Shown: positions 32,153 through 48,893, counted from the stretch's first letter. The stretch: 64,000 nucleotides of DNA from Perkinsus olseni (GCA_013115135.1 JABANP010000086.1:62001-126000); one strand, 5' to 3'. Numbers and translations: made by a program. The notes: generated by a model from the sequence alone, not told the origin.

Positions 32153-33903
32153 TCAAATAGCAGTCTCATGGGAGGCACCAGCACTACTGCTTCGAGCTGG
32201 GCTACCAACCTCTTCCAGCTCATCAGGCACCCCTCCAGGCGGAGTTACATCGCTTATCAGCTCCGGAGGTACCACAAGCCTAGGCTGAGTCTCGGGATAC
32301 CTCCGTCGAGGAGCTCCAGTCGAGGTCTGCGGGCGGCGGGGACTCCGATGCCTCCTCGTACGACTGCGCGGCCTCTCTCGAGCACCCTCACGATGATGGT
32401 AACTGAGGGGCTCGCACTGTGATGCCTTATCAACACCACCCCAGCACGACCATCGACATGAAGGGTTTCTCATCTACTGAACCCCAGAGCGATGAGAACA
32501 CGGTAGCGACTCCCGACCCTCTTGACCTGGTCGAAGCAGAAGTGCCGGGCCTGCTCCTGCGTGATGGTGATAACGATGTCTCCCGCAAGGAGTATATCTC
32601 TGAAATAACCTCCTTGAGGCCCCTCACGAGCTCGTCCACTCGGCGTTCCTTGTCGACCAACTCCGCCCTCAGCCTTGTTCGCTCAGCCTGCCACCACGCT
32701 AAGACGACGGAACAGCAGAACCTCGTCGGGCTCACCTCTGATGATTCCGGTCTCCTCCTCCCCCGGCGGCTTCTACTATTGGGTCTGCTGCTGCTACGGC
32801 TCTCCCCATCCGCTGACCCTATACGGTCTGTGTGGCCCTCCCTTCGACCCCGCGACGCGGCACTCTGGGGCCTTTGTGCGGTAGAGGAGGATGACGATAA
32901 TGACGAGGAAGGGCGACACTCCAAAGCGTTGGTGGTGATCTCAGGCGTGTCGGACTTAATCTGATCACCACAACGGTTTCGCAACAGCAACGAAGCAGCA
33001 GTGGCACTTGGTCCTGATCGAACACCCAGTCCGACTCTGCATCGCTCCGCTCGCCTCGACCTCCATTTTCGTCATCAATCATCCTCAATGCACTCTCGGG
33101 CCGTACCGAGACTACGCTGCCCCTCCCACCAACGTCAGCACCCCTTGCCTCCGTGGCGGGCTCCTCCTGAGATGGTATCTAATGTCGAAGGCTGCAAGAT
33201 ACAAGTACGGCATACCACTCTATCCGAGGGTAAGCCCAGTGCCTCCTGTATGAACCGTAGCACGACCTGAGCGCGACCCTCCAGCGTGGACTGCGGTCTT
33301 GCCATGCCTACCAGCTCGCAGTCCCTATCTTCAAGAGGCATGCCACTGATGGCCTTGAAGGAGAACTCCTCACTACGGGATGCCTCCTCACAATACGCCA
33401 AGAGATCTGCCTCATCGAGCCAAGGAGGCAACGAGTAGCTATCATCGTTTGAGATCTCCTGGAGCAGCCTAAGCACCCGGGTTCGATCCCGACCCCTGTC
33501 AATTTCCCTCCGGCCTACTTGTTCAGCCCCGCAATAACACTACTTTGTTGCCGCTCATTCTCGCCATTCGCTGCAGCCTTCCGTATCGTCATGAATGCCG
33601 CCAAATTGGGCTGCCACAGAGCATCATCTCCACGTCCTACCACCACCACTACTACCACTACCCCTCCTGAATTCTCCGGCTCCGATACTAGTGCTATCTC
33701 CTCTAGCCGCCGTACCTGCTCCACTGACGTAGTCTCCCTTCACAGACGGCCATCCCCATATCATGCGTAAACGACCAAGCTCCCGATCTATCAAGATTCA
33801 CTCCTTCATGTACCAGCTGATTACTCAGAATACCAGTATACGGGATAACTCAATGTCCAGCGGTTCGAATACATACCATCATGAGTGGGCCCAGCGAGTC
33901 CAT
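32153..33903 (-). CDS. Ser/Arg-rich protein of unknown function
   Basis: Likely start ATG 33903 (MDSLGPLM), then an intron into EQVRRLEEIALVSEPE with a run of Val (GTG/GTA repeat) and MTIRKAAANGENERQQ. Next an intron of about 50 bases to 33473 and the exon LLQEISNDDSYSLPPWLDEADLLAY...VVLRFIQEALGL. Later exons are rich in Ser/Arg (RPNSRSRRGRR, SPSRRSRPGTSAS) with one helix, ERTRLRAELVDKERRVDELV, and the frame ends at 32153 after PPELISDV and GASHETAI. I do not recognise it; it may be a nuclear or cytoskeletal scaffold. VPS52 begins about 100 bases downstream on the same strand. Two of its introns carry B-box-like sequence. Confidence 0.45.
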
Positions 33904-34013
33904 CTCTACAGAGCCGTTGTCTCTGTATCATTCGTTTGGATGATACGAGGGAGGTGAGCCCCGACCGCTCAAGGTGCGCTAGCCCGAGTGCAAACCATGC
34001 TCAATTGGCATAC

Positions 34014-36232
34014 TCACAGCCGTAGGAGTAGATACCAACTTTTCACCAGAGCACTTACGAAGTTCCTCTGGAGCTTCTGTATGGGAATATCGTTCGGATC
34101 GTCCCCAAAGGGCTCCTCCAGCTCCACACATATCCTGTTAAGCCCCGTGAACCCCACCACACAGAGGGTTGCGAACAACATCGCTGGCGCCCTGTAGAAT
34201 AGGGTGATGGAAATCGATAAGACCATCAACGACCGTACCATCTATCGAGAGAATGGGTGATTTCCATCGGCATCAGGAATACTACACCCAGGATGAGGAG
34301 CGACATCATCTGTGCGAAGGGGAAAGGGAAGGGGACCATCGCGATCTTCCATGACTGTCAACAGCGGCAATCGACCACCGCCAGGAGACAGGCCGATACC
34401 TGATTGAAGCCGAGCATTCCGGTAGAGATCTCCTGAAAGACTCTGCTGAGTATGGGTGGTGGTATATTGAGCAGGTGGGGATCTGCTGCTGCTGTTGCGA
34501 TGCCCTCTGTAATCCATTGGCAGACGAGGAGTATATCATCGGCACTTTGCAGAGTGGCCTTCTCATGGTCCGTCAACTCGCCGATAATCTGGCCACAGCA
34601 GAATACCAGGCCACTTCCGATCGCCGATCGCCGAGCGTCGACACCAAGCAGTAGCCCTCAGAGGCTCGACAGCAGAACCCGCTTACTTCAAAATAACACT
34701 CATCCTCTGCGCCATCATCTCTCTCGCCGTCACACGCTCCCTGAGGAAACCCTGCTCACGACAGCCGCGGCATTCCCTAGTACCCTTCCTTCGAAGATTC
34801 TTCGACGTGCAACCGAGGCTCGCGATACCTGCACGCGATCGTGATCGACTCTTGAGCATCCCTCGAGAGCCGCGAGGATTGCGATCAGCGTCGCCATCAA
34901 ACGTGTCGCCTCCTCTCGCCTGCAACTCATGTTCTAGAGTTCATTCGTATCTAGCGTTAATTAAGGTAAGATACGCAAAGAGTGTCAATTGAAAAACAGG
35001 GACTAATTGTCGATAAGAAAACCCATCGATCTAATTCATATATCTTTCTATCCGTAACTAGCACGCATAACCTCCTCAGCCCGAACGACTCTATCCAGTA
35101 CGACACTCCGGCGCAATCGTACACAACTCGCCATCCAAGTCCGACACACGGCAACATCATCCGCCATGAGATCCGCACCAGCCGACCTTTATACCACCCT
35201 CTACTACGCCAATCACGCTCCATCAGTCTACACTGTCATTTTTACGAACTTACAGGAACTGGGGATGGTCGGCGATGTCCTCGGCTTCACCACTCGGATT
35301 TTCCAGTGCATGCAGAGCTATCGCACTCGCCAGAGAGAACCAGTGCATGATTCTGGATACGCAAGAACCGACGGCGAAGATCATTCCTCGTGTTTCCTAC
35401 TTATACTTGAACGCCTCTGATCGAGCTCGCAGAGCATCGCCATCACCCTTCTCGCCCCTCAGCGTTGCATTGGAGAAGGAAACCAGCTGTGGCGAAACAA
35501 GTCCAGGAGTGACCCGTACCACATCTTCCCGGATTCAGAAAACAGCTCTACTTTCGCTGCTCTCGACGACGGAAAATCCGACGCACGCAATAGACGAGCT
35601 CAGCCTGGCATGGCCTTCCACAGCGAGCCATCCAAAAGAACAGCCACCCCGCTGATGACCCCCAGGAGTACTACCAGAGAGTAGGCATCACTCCATTTTG
35701 ATATGAGCTGCCGCAGGCTGGTGAACCCTTCCCAGTATCTTTGCAGAGCCATGTTAGTCCGAAACACCACCATGTAACCGAGAATGGTACCATATATCTG
35801 GAAACATTCTCTCAGGATGGCAAAATCAACTCAATCCTTCATACGCAGCGGTGGCGGCCGAGTAAAAGCGAGAAACCGCAGGAGGGTGGAACTAAGACGC
35901 CCGAGCTCTTGCGACTGATAGTCCGTTCGAAGAGGTTTATGACGACACTGGTTCCCTTTTTAACCCTCCCTTCGGCCCCTAGATAAGTTTCAGACCGTCA
36001 GACCAAGGACTACACTGCCGATGCACTACGAGTTTCCCTCGCTCCGCCAGACTGTATGCATCACCTGCAGTGCAAAGGGCTTCTCCATAACAATATGATG
36101 ATTGAGGAAGTCTATATAGACGAAGAGGGCCGCAATAACGCAGGCGATCACCGAGTAGACGACTATCTGAATAGACAGGGCCTCTACTGCACAAACCCGG
36201 AACCACAATACACCGCCCCCCAGTACAGTCAA
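34014..36232 (-). CDS. Bestrophin/UPF0187-family anion channel
   Basis: Multi-exon. 5' part: a hydrophobic segment (IVVYSVIACVIAALFVYIDF) ending MEKPFALQ, then ILGYMVVFRTNMALQRYWEG, the family hallmark (compare FRTN-x-x-YQRWWEG). Then WFSLASAIALHALE, a helix TDHEKATLQSADDILLVCQWI, VPFPFAQMMSLLILGVVFL and the other hallmark, LNRICVELEEPFGDDPNDIP, followed by a stop around 34014. Bestrophins form pentameric chloride or anion channels, often calcium-gated; related UPF0187 proteins occur in plastids and bacteria. Exon borders were not all resolved and the first exon may lie further upstream. Confidence 0.75.
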
Positions 36233-36242
36233 GACTGACCAC

Positions 36243-37020
36243 CTAGCACGACCTCCTGCGTCCTGCTAGTCTTCCGAGGTCTCGAAGCCTAATTTTCGAT
36301 GATAGCCCTCGTCTCTAGATCCGAAAACTATCAGCCAACGTAGGTTTGAAGATTAAGCTCTTCATTCCCTGAGCATCTCAATAACCTCGTCCCATGCTGG
36401 GATGCGCCGACGGAAAAATATTTATCATCGAGATTCGCTTCCAGTCCTGTGACACTTATGATGACTTTTACGACACACCGAGAAGCGCATAAGCCATTTC
36501 CCTTCATGATACAGAATAACAGCTTGTACTACCCCTGGATAAGGCGATCCAACCCACTTGAAGATCAACCTTAAGGAGCTCTCGCCGTTATCGTACTCTA
36601 TCATTGTCAGCAAACCTACTGAAGACTTCCCCAGCCTCTGCAACCCACCTGATTCACTGCATAACACAACGCTTGGAGACCTCATCCACTTCCCGATCTA
36701 TACAAAGGGAGCCCTCAGGGTGTATACAAGAGAGCTATCACAGATAGTAAAAGCAGCAGAGATGGAGTACAGAAAGGAGAAGTGACAGAAAGCAGTAGCA
36801 GCATGACCAGCACTAGGTCAGACCACTAAGGCCTAACTCTCGTCGTCATAATAGTAACGACAACAACAACAAGCTCAGAATAAAAGACATACGCCCCAAC
36901 GAGAGTTACGGGGTAAGGAGTCACTTAGTAGCAGGACCACCAGGGCAGCAGCAGGTTTCATCAATATTATCGCCATTTCGAGGGCTACGTCGATATACTA
37001 AACAACAAACGATACAGTGC
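36243..37020. other. Intergenic, no feature seen
   Basis: Only frames without start codons or splice support. It separates the bestrophin start from the transporter stop, both on minus. A purine-rich, CAA-repeat patch at about 36855-36870 is the only compositional feature. Confidence 0.5.
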
Positions 37021-37023
37021 TAC

Positions 37024-38317
37024 TCACTGCCTCTTGTCCGCGTCGTTCTGCGTGAGGGGCAATCTCTCCTTGTTAGAGGGGATTCCAGGGGCGGGCTTGC
37101 GCTCAGCTGGGGACACCACAAGTGGTGCGTTAAGGGGCGCCAACAACTCCGATACCTGAAAGACAGATGGTCACAGACGGCGAACTGGAGCCCTTCAAGA
37201 TCAGCTTACCGGTTGCTTTTCGTGAAGACCGAAGGGAAGCTTGATAACTTCATCGTAAAGCAACTCGCCGTAGATGAGCATAACGAAGCCCACGAGCTGC
37301 AGCAGGGACCACGCGGTGAGAGGCTCTCCAAGGCCCTTGTTAGGTGCTACGTAGAACCTGAAGGGGGCGAGAGTGGGAAGGGAAGGGACAGTCCGACTTA
37401 ACCGCTTACATCAATACAGATACGATCCAGATGAGGATGGTCCTTGTGGCGTCAAGGAAGGTATGATGAACCGCAGAAGCGGTAGCAGTGACCATAACAC
37501 CACAGAGGTTGAAGACGAACACCGACACGACGAACGATATGGTGAGCCACATAATGGCAGAGGAGTTGGCCAGCATAACGAAGGAGTCCTTAGTATTCTC
37601 GATAACACCACCCACATCACCACCATGGATGGCGCCGACGACAGGAAGGGCGATGGCAACCATAAAGATGGTGCCCCAGAAACCTTCCAGACCGACCAGG
37701 GCAACAGGAGAGACGTCATGAGGGGGCTTCAATAGGAACTCTTCTATGACGTACTGGGAAGCACACACAATCTGGCCGCCGACGATGAAGCAGATACCGA
37801 GAAGAAGCTTGCCAAGGCTGACGACTTGCGTTTGGTTCTCTCGAGAGGCGACACTGGAGAGCCCGACGAACACCAGGGCAACTACGCAGATGATAACACC
37901 AGCCCAGTTGTGGCGATACATCTTTCGGTGAAGGAAAAGCACTGAGAGTGCCGCAGAGAAGATCAAGATACTTCCCTTGAGCATTTGGAAGACGGACACA
38001 GGGGTGTAGACGAGACCGATGGCTTGGAAGGAGGACCCCAGGAGATCGAATAAAGAGGGGATGGCAACCACGAAGAAGACGCGCTTGTTGACCTTGTCGA
38101 CCTTGATGCTCTTCATCCAGATCATGAAGTAGTAGACGGGCAAGGCAAGTAGCATGGCAACGAACATGACAAGGCTCATGAACCAGGGCTTCTCGAAGAG
38201 ATGGTAGGTGCCATCGATACCGAAGGCGCCGGTCTGGAACTGAAGCTTCTCTACGATGGAGTTGGCTGACCCGGCCAGGAGGCCAATCGTGAAGACGATG
38301 GCGAAGGTGCTCCACAT
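37024..38317 (-). CDS. SLC35F6-like transporter (drug/metabolite transporter superfamily)
   Basis: Three exons: 38317-37410, 37357-37210, 37155-37024 (introns 52 and 54 bases), 395 residues, every phase consistent. Ten hydrophobic segments are spread evenly, as in DMT carriers. Tell-tale stretches are PSLFDLLGSSFQAIGLVYTPVSVFQML and KGSILIFSAALSVLFLHRK in the middle and GFVMLIYGELLYDEVI in the last helix; the hydrophilic tail ends DADKRQ. These match the SLC35F group; in animals SLC35F6 is lysosomal or mitochondrial and its substrate is not settled. ATG 38317 is chosen because the only earlier starts in frame are not ATG. No frame breaks. Confidence 0.85.
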
Positions 38318-38900
38318 AGCGGAGGGATGAATCAAATTAAAGTTAGTCAACTAAAAACAGCAAAAGTATCTTCCAAGATTTTAAGAGGAGAAATGCTCCT
38401 AATTCTGATCACCGACACCCCTGCACCTCCCACGACCGTGGCGAGAGACTTGTTCAACTTCGGAAAAGGATCGAGAACCCCACATCGTAGAGAGAAGGTT
38501 CTAGAGAGGCCCCCAGTACATGTTCATACTAGCCATGTAGCTCTACGCTGCAACTACACCCACTTGCACTCTTGCACAATCTTAAAGTTCCCCAATGCAA
38601 AGTTTACAGAAAAATCAGTTTATCACATCTAATTATCAAACGCGTTCGAGGGGTTGTCGACTTATGCTCGAACAGTCTTATGCCCAAAGCCCATCTCAAC
38701 ATACCGTAGCGGCCCTGGATCACACTAGAATGGCATCATGCTACCTCTTTCTAGAGCAGAAAAACTTTAACTACGCCCCGTTGGAAGCAACGTGTCACAG
38801 AGGTTAATTGCGTTGGTATTGTTTCACTCCTCATTCGGTCGTTGCACTGAGTATGTTGTAGAGAGTTGAACCGAGTTCAGCTTGGGCCGTATTTTGATTC

Positions 38901-42630
<3,730 letters not shown>

Positions 42631-42808
42631 TCACTATTCTTCTACGTTACATTATTCGCTATCATTTCGTAGCACTAGGTTTGTTGGGTTCCCTCAGTTC
42701 ATACTTCCGGTAGTTGTCGGGTGTAACATGTCTAATACGGAAAAATCCTCGCGAGAATTCTGAGGAGTCCACGCGCGAAGGGGAGGAAGAGGAAGATTTC
42801 AGCGGGCA

Positions 42809-43477
42809 ATGGAGCTCGTGGAGAGGAGGCTGCGGGACATGTACGTCTTTGCGGCTTTGGGCCAAGCAGGTTTTCCTGCTTCTCATACAGTACTCATGAC
42901 TGAGGGAAACTTCAGTGCGAAAGGTGCAGGGGTCGAACCTGGGTGGTTTGGTCCATTGCCGTCGGAGCGATTCGTTACATCCCCGGTGTCCCCGTCAGTC
43001 TCCTTACAACGGAGCAGCAGATCGCCTCTTTTCAGGGATGCCGACTACGAGGCAACTCTAGCAGCGGAGAAACCGAAGGAAGGAGATAAAGAAGAGGCCT
43101 CGGCCGAGGAGCTTGGGTGAGAACAGCATCATCATAGTCCTTGTCTCGGAGACCCGTAGGGGCAGGTACGACCGACTCTGCAGTGACTCGAGCGATGACG
43201 AGGGAGGAGTTCGGAGCCTTCGTCAGCGGCCAAGTTGTGGAGGAGAGTAAAGGAGATGTCGACCGGCCGGCAGCAGCTCTCCATCCAAAACCGTGAGTCC
43301 TGTGTGGCATCAGATTGGTGGTGATGATTTATCAGGATGTCCCCCGAGAGGAGGCAGCGCATCCGGGAGACCATGGCGTCGATCCCTCCACCCGATGCAC
43401 CCGAGTGGGCCCGAGGCCTCAGCGATGAGGAGTTCCTCAAGGCCGCCGTCCTCCGCTGCACTCGTCGAGATGAGTAG
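42809..43477 (+). CDS. Unknown short gene downstream of DDX41
   Basis: An exon starting near ATG 42809 (MELVERRLRDMYVFAALGQA) ends at a GT donor about 42868. A later exon with DADYEATLAAEKP and an acidic Lys/Glu run ends at GTGAGAAC. A final exon from about 43336 (SPERRQRIRETMASIPPPDAPEW) stops at 43477. The DADYEATLAAE piece recalls the segment before UBX domains in UBX proteins, but no UBX fold follows, so I do not name it. The exon between 43150 and 43290 is open in two frames. An intron here carries an antisense B-box-like motif (42930-42941). Confidence 0.35.
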
Positions 43478-43954
43478 AACGACTGGTATGCATTCTTTCA
43501 TCGTTCAATTGATGTTGCTTTCGATTACGGTCAATCTATTGGGCGAGTTCAAAGGGAACTCCCCGCGATTCGTGGGGAACCGCGTCAGGTTCGACGGGAA
43601 CAGAAGGACCGATCCGCTCGGTCCGACTCAGAGTCTGAGTCTGGCTATGGCAACGCTCTTCTCCGGACGTGGGGATGAATAGAGCTCCTGCCGATCTCCA
43701 GACTCAGTGAGAGCACCTCCCTGAGAGCTTATCCTTATCTAGACCGAGACTTGGAAAAATGCACATTAATGAACCAACTGGCCCTTCAACCGATTCAAAC
43801 GAAAGTGAGAATTGTTGTCAGAAATTAACGGAAACATCATCTTGCATGGCACGAGTAAACTGAGGGGTGATGAGGAGCAAGTCGAGCGAATAGGGGCTCA
43901 ACTTGTATTTCTCGAAGCACTCGGAAATCTCTCGAAGGCATCGCTCGGAGTACC

Positions 43955-45566
43955 TCATCGACCTGAGAGAATCCTAGGTTGATCCTTGCTCATCGCAGAA
44001 GAGTCGCCTACCTCTATTTGATACCGTGGCTGCGGGGCAACCTCGTCGACTTCGAACTGGATGCACCTCTTCAACCTCCTCAACGCCTCCAAAGGGAGGC
44101 ACCCCAAGTCCCGTGACACCGAGCAGAAGTAACAGATCTGGAAAGCCGCCAAAACCATAGCGGCAGACTCGGCGGGGAGGACAGTCGGGGCCACCGAAGG
44201 GACGATCTCCTGCAGGGGAGGGACCTGGGCCCGACTATCGTCCCAACCCATAAAGCGTAAACCATAGAGGAAGAAGCTCTCATAGGTGACCCTAGAGACC
44301 AGGGAAGGGAGGGCAGTGCTGGTGACGGGACAGGACAGACGGAAGCAGTCCGCGATGTAACGCAACTGAGGACAGCAGTGAGGGGAGGCGGTGGGGGGTC
44401 GATGCTCACGTAGGAGCCAGCAGACCAGCCTCGGCCTGCTCCACCAGGGTCTCCCTCTACTCCTCGGGACAGCAGGCCTTCATGCCGGTACGGAATTAGG
44501 GATATTGAATGAAGGGCGAGAAGGTAAGATTCACGATCAGCCTCCCGGGCTAAGCTGAAGAGCATCCGAGGTCGACCCTGGCAGATCCTAAGTTGAGCTC
44601 ACCTGTTCGCCAAGGCAGTGATATCTGGGTGGATATCGGCAGCCGTATTTTTCTGCATCCTGCATCGGACGTAGAGCAGCTGTGCTCTCGCCTGTGGTGA
44701 AGTCAAGGCCGCAGCTTCCGGCAGGTGCCGCTCCAGTCGAGGGGCGTTGATGGCCATCTGCCCGAAGGACGCAGTAGTTCAGGGACCCTCCTTCTGCTGG
44801 GCTGACCTTAGACAATCCAAACACTATTCCGACGAGGCCTCGGGCGTCCAAATGGTCGGAGGGACACCTCCCCTCGAGGAGGTCAGCTGCCCGACCTATC
44901 ATCCTCGTCCACAGCTGGATGTCCCTGACCTCTGTCCGGTACCTGATCAGCCTACCAGCAGATTGCCCTCGTCATTATTATTACATCGCCGTCGACATGA
45001 GGGGAAGGTCCTTCCCTGAAGCTACATCAAGTCCTCGAGTAACACAATCCGCCACCAGGGACCGGAGGGTCTCCAGCTCGGCCTTGGCGATGTCGTGGTT
45101 GACTGCCGCCGCCACGCCCAAGGCAACGTGGGCTAATGCAGTTGGTGATGGAGGGGTCGGTTGTCTTCCGGGAAGGTGGTGGCCACAAAGTGTATCTAAC
45201 AAGCTTCGACCTTGGATACGTCTCGGAGGGTAACATCCACATCCTACCACCTCCCTCTCTAAGATACGCCACGACATCCATAATGCGCTGAGGAGTTTTC
45301 CGATCCCCCAGCTGGGCCGTACTGAGGTGCCGCAGCAGTAACGATACAGTGTCCAAGTCCGGACGCTGGGCCTTGAGGAACGACTGCAGAGTCGACCCTG
45401 TCCGGGCCTCGTGGTGGATGAACTTCCGCAGGAACCTTGCCATTGACTCGGATGCCGCTGCCAAGGGCCACCCTCTGACCACATCAACGCAATACGATAG
45501 GAGTTGGGAGAGTAATGGTACTAGTAGGAATGGTACGTTATAATCTGCCGAAGGGTCATCAGCCAA
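43955..45566 (-). CDS. Helical protein of unknown function, several exons
   Basis: Coding-like exons on minus: about 45540-45250 (LLSQLLSYCVDVVRGWPLAAASESMARF...TVSLLLRHLSTAQLGD), 45140-45000 (ALAHVALGVAAAVNHDIAKAELETLRSLVADCV), 44900-44600, 44565-44420 and 44365-43990 (AMVLAAFQICYFCSVSRDLGCLPLEALRRLKRCIQFEV). The alternation of Leu/Ala-rich helices of 30-40 residues resembles helical-repeat RNA-binding organelle proteins (RAP/FASTK/OPR type), but I see no signature, so that is a guess. The start is not clear because the previous gene ends at 45559. Frames change between exons, so splice sites need transcript data. Confidence 0.35.
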
Positions 45567-46961
45567 ACATGTCCACCTCTTCCTCCTCTTGCTTCTTCTT
45601 GGTCGTCTCGGAGGGGCCGTTCAAGACCGTGGAGCTCTTCACAAACGACATACGGAAAGGGTTGCTGCCGGTGACGCTGGGTTTGCTGGCACCCGAGGCG
45701 ACCTCCATCATCCTCTTCTCCAGTAGCGATCGGGGGGCCGGCCCGGCAGAGCCTGAGTACCCTAGGCCCGGACGCTCCGCTTCGGCTTCTGCACCACCAT
45801 AGGAACCATCTAGGTCTGCAAGAAAAGACCCGTAAAATGCCGCGACTGAGAATCGAACCCGCGACCATGCCGTACTCATATTGAGGTGTTTAGACTCTCT
45901 CATAGCTTCCGTCTCCTCAGTGACCTCTAACTGCTCCAACTCCCTCTCCTCCCTCCTCAGCTTGGCCTCCCGCAACCCCTCCTTCCATCCAGTTAACCCC
46001 TCCAGTCGCCGCTTTCCGTTCACGCAGCAACGCCGATCGATCCTGCCGGAAAGCAGTCACATCGGGAACCAGATTTTCCCACCGCCCCTCATCCTCATAC
46101 TACCTGATACCGTTCAGCGCGAGCCCTCTCTCCTCGAATCTCATCCTCAGTCTTGCCAAACATCTTCCTCCGGGCATAGTTACTATGCAGTCCGAAGGCC
46201 CCTCCACTGGTCTCCACTATCGGCTGGGCCACAGCAGCTTCGGACTCCCCATCATCGCCCCCCGCTGGGCTCCCATTACGGACATCGCACTTCATAAAAC
46301 ACCTCCGACCAAGTTGGATTTGCCCTCGGTTCTTGATTTCAACTTTTTCTCCTCGATCCAGTTCCCGCCCATCCACAATGACTAGCCCGTGCAAGGCCTG
46401 GATTTGAAAACAATTCTGCTTCTTACTCCAGCTGATCCGGCACTGCTTGGTGGCATGGATATCCGGGAAGGCGCTAAGATCTGCTATGTGCCGGCCCAGC
46501 ACGCCTCCAACCGTATCAACCCTCAGAATCTGTTCCGTGCGGTCCCAAGGAGAATCCAATGTCTCCAGAAAGGTTCTCATCTGGTCATTTTCATCGGCGC
46601 CAGCCTCCGGAGTGAAGTGCTGCAGCACCCAGAGCTTCCCTTGTACGGGGAGATCTCTGAATGTCTTCTCAACCCGCTTGGACAGCTTGAGGTTGGTGAC
46701 CGTCTCGTCAACTGCTTTGTTGATGGAAACAACCTGCTGTGCGTCCGGAGGAGGCGGTTTGAAGGAAAGATAGAGCTCAGGGCCACCCGTAGTGAGCAAC
46801 TCCGCCGGCGGCCGGGGGACGTTCGGTCCGATTTCGCAGGGGTTGGCCAAAGACCAGATGAGTCTCCCTTCCGATGAGAGGCTATCATACTCATGCATGA
46901 GCACTTGGGGCAGAGTCAAGGAATACAACTTGCCAGTTAACGAGGAGAAACAGTAACCCAT
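45559..46961 (-). CDS. Protein with a possible FHA-like domain and coiled-coil tail
   Basis: ATG 46961. The first exon runs to about 46106 (FERYQ-type end before GTAGTATGAG) and encodes about 285 residues. Residues 150-240 (TEQILRVDTVGGVLGRHIADLS, then ISWSKKQNCFQIQ, LVIVDGRELDRGEKVEI, GQIQLG) follow the strand pattern of an FHA phosphothreonine-binding domain, but the Ser and His that bind phosphate are not in the usual form, so binding is doubtful. Exon 2 is a charged coiled coil (EGLREAKLRREERELEQLE). The final exon after the intron at about 45886-45813 has a GLGYSGS patch and ends EEEEVDMFG. One surplus base near 46012 (CGG AAA (G) CGG) must be skipped to enter the coiled-coil frame. Confidence 0.5.
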
Positions 46962-46985
46962 GGTGGGGGTTCTAAAATTCCATAC

Positions 46986-47171
46986 CTAGTTACAACAGTC
47001 GGGTGATGATGATGTTATCTCATTGACCCTGAGTACTACATCCACGCAGTCACTGAAGGTGTCCTTCATTTCCTGTTCGCGCGGTAGCAGTCTATGAGTG
47101 GTCCCCTTCCCAGAGGAGGAAGAGGCGTCTTGGTGGACGTGAGACCCTCGTCCATGGCGCTGGGTGGACAT
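46986..47171 (-). CDS. Small ORF, 61 codons
   Basis: ATG 47171 to TAG 46986, open without introns. The product starts polar (MSTQRHGRGSHVHQDASSS) and ends in a helix-like EMKDTFSDCVDVVLRV and a CC pair. It ends only 24 bases before the next start on the same strand, which is very tight, so it might instead be a 5' exon of the FHA-like gene. Not recognised. Confidence 0.3.
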   Translation of the reverse strand: MSTQRHGRGSHVHQDASSSSGKGTTHRLLPREQEMKDTFSDCVDVVLRVNEITSSSPDCCN

Positions 47172-47378
47172 GGTGAGAGCGATATAGAGAAAGCTGTCAC
47201 ACACGTCAGTTCATGGCTAAGGAGCTGTTCAACGGAAAAGATCGATCCCAATCCTGATTGAAGTGCCACAGATCCTTCCCGTGGGAACAGCACTAAACAC
47301 GACTCCGAGCGATTCTAACATCTGACATCGGGTACACCATGGGTGGGCTTTATCGACAGCATCGCGCCCCGGCCCCAA

Positions 47379-48893
47379 TCACAACAGAGAGTGATAGACC
47401 AGCTCTGCAGCCCTCTTCAGTAGCCTCTCTCTATTACCTTCATTTAGCTCTTCAAACAGGATCGATTTCTCAGTGTTGTCCATCAACCTGTCGAGGAAGT
47501 CCTGGATGGTTCTGCCATACTCCACCAACTGGGCCTCGCAGACGGCTTCGCTGTGTTCCCCCTGTATCCGAAGAGTTCGTTTCTCGGCCTCGCGAAATTT
47601 GCCTCACTGACTTAACCGGTACATCATCCTCCTTCCAAACTCTGAATGTGCACGTACTTTCGAGTCACCACCGAAGGCCTACCGCGTCCCCAACGATATC
47701 TATATCGTGCAGCTTGAGCTTGCCATTTGGATCTGTCGCGCCGAGTCTAATGGCCGCGGTCCTCGTCTTGGTCGACTGTAGGACGGGAAGGAGAACAGAG
47801 CGGGTCAAAGCAGTCCCAGTATTACGATGGTGATAGGAGGGCACAGATAATAATAACTGCCGTTCTGGTGTAGTTTATCGTGAGCCAAACTCCAGATGAA
47901 GGCGGGGACCACCTCCACGTCCACTTCCGTCAAACGCTTCTCCCAAATTTCCCCCAGTATGCCTGAGACGTGCGCGGCCACGCTCACCAATCCGTCCTCG
48001 CCGATGGTAGAAGTAAGATCTGTCTTGGACTGGAGAGCTCGAGTTAGACCTTCTTCTCCCCATAGATCGGTCTGGCTTTTGCAAGTGGCTTCCGGATCGC
48101 TACTGATTCTACCGGGTACAATATCACCAACATCCAGCATGACGTTCATACGGTTGGTGTTATTATATTGGCTGAGGGGACACGAAAAGTGGACATCATG
48201 ATTGACCATCGACTGGACATCCTCGTGCTCACCCGTTCCCCCAAACATATATGTAGTCCAGCGCGGTACGCCTGGGCGTAGGCTTTCCACGACGAACCAG
48301 CTGCTTCGCATGGACAATGATGCCACCCTAAGGTAGTTTGAGGGGGCACATGAAGGTGAGTAGAATCGCCAAGCGCTCACCAGGTTGGACTGCTCCTCAG
48401 TAGTCGAAGGACCCACTGGGAAGGTGTAAGAGAGGGAACAACGGTCCTGTCAACCAGGCGATGCATGAGAATAGCGAGGCCAGAGGAACGCTACCCAAAC
48501 CCGATACGGCTCCTTCGTCTTCGCGTTAACATCATCCTAAAAAGGTCATTTCAACCGAGACCACGCCTCAATCAGCCACCAACTGTTACAAGAAAGTAGT
48601 ACCACACCAATCGCAACTCTGCATAGACGAAAAGGACAAGAGACAGATGGAATAGGAGCGTACTTAGATCTCGAACGAAATCTTACTTTTTCGCATTTCC
48701 TCCCCATGCACACGAGGCTTCTCAGAACGGATCTGACCCGCTTCGACCCATTTCCCTTCCTGCCCTTTGTATGAGCGGTGGCACTGCCACCAGCGCTGTG
48801 CTGTGCTGCTGCCGATAGTACTGCAGCCATGGCGGCTTCTACGACAGGAACGGTGAGGGCGAGGCCCACTGCAGCAACGAGGGGACTGCGCAT
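47379..48893 (-). CDS. Secreted protein, family 2, copy 1
   Basis: ATG 48893 starts a signal peptide (MRSPLVAAVGLALTV) followed by a basic Lys/Arg linker and CMGRKCEK before GTAAGA. Further exons: CSLSYTFP block (about 48440), GGI-VHA...ALDYIYVWGNG (about 48330-48235), the long exon 48170-47830 (INRMNVMLDVGDIVP, CKSQTDLWGEEGL, FIWSLAHDKL, YYYLCPP), KLKLHDIDIVGD (about 47690) and the last exon to TGA 47379 with VCEAQLVEYGRTIQDFLDRL. The last exon needs one base skipped at CAA (A) TTT (about 47597) to align with copy 2. Function unknown; secretion is inferred from the leader. All five copies share exon order and joints. Confidence 0.6.

Noticed and set aside
36558..36785. Plus-strand frame of 75 codons
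   Set aside because: Begins at TTG, not ATG, and has no splice acceptor or relative; left as intergenic.
45841..45900. Possible complete tRNA gene on minus
   Set aside because: The 60-base sequence is an intron bounded by GTACGG and TTGCAG in a coding gene; only the T-arm-like part is present and the stems do not pair.
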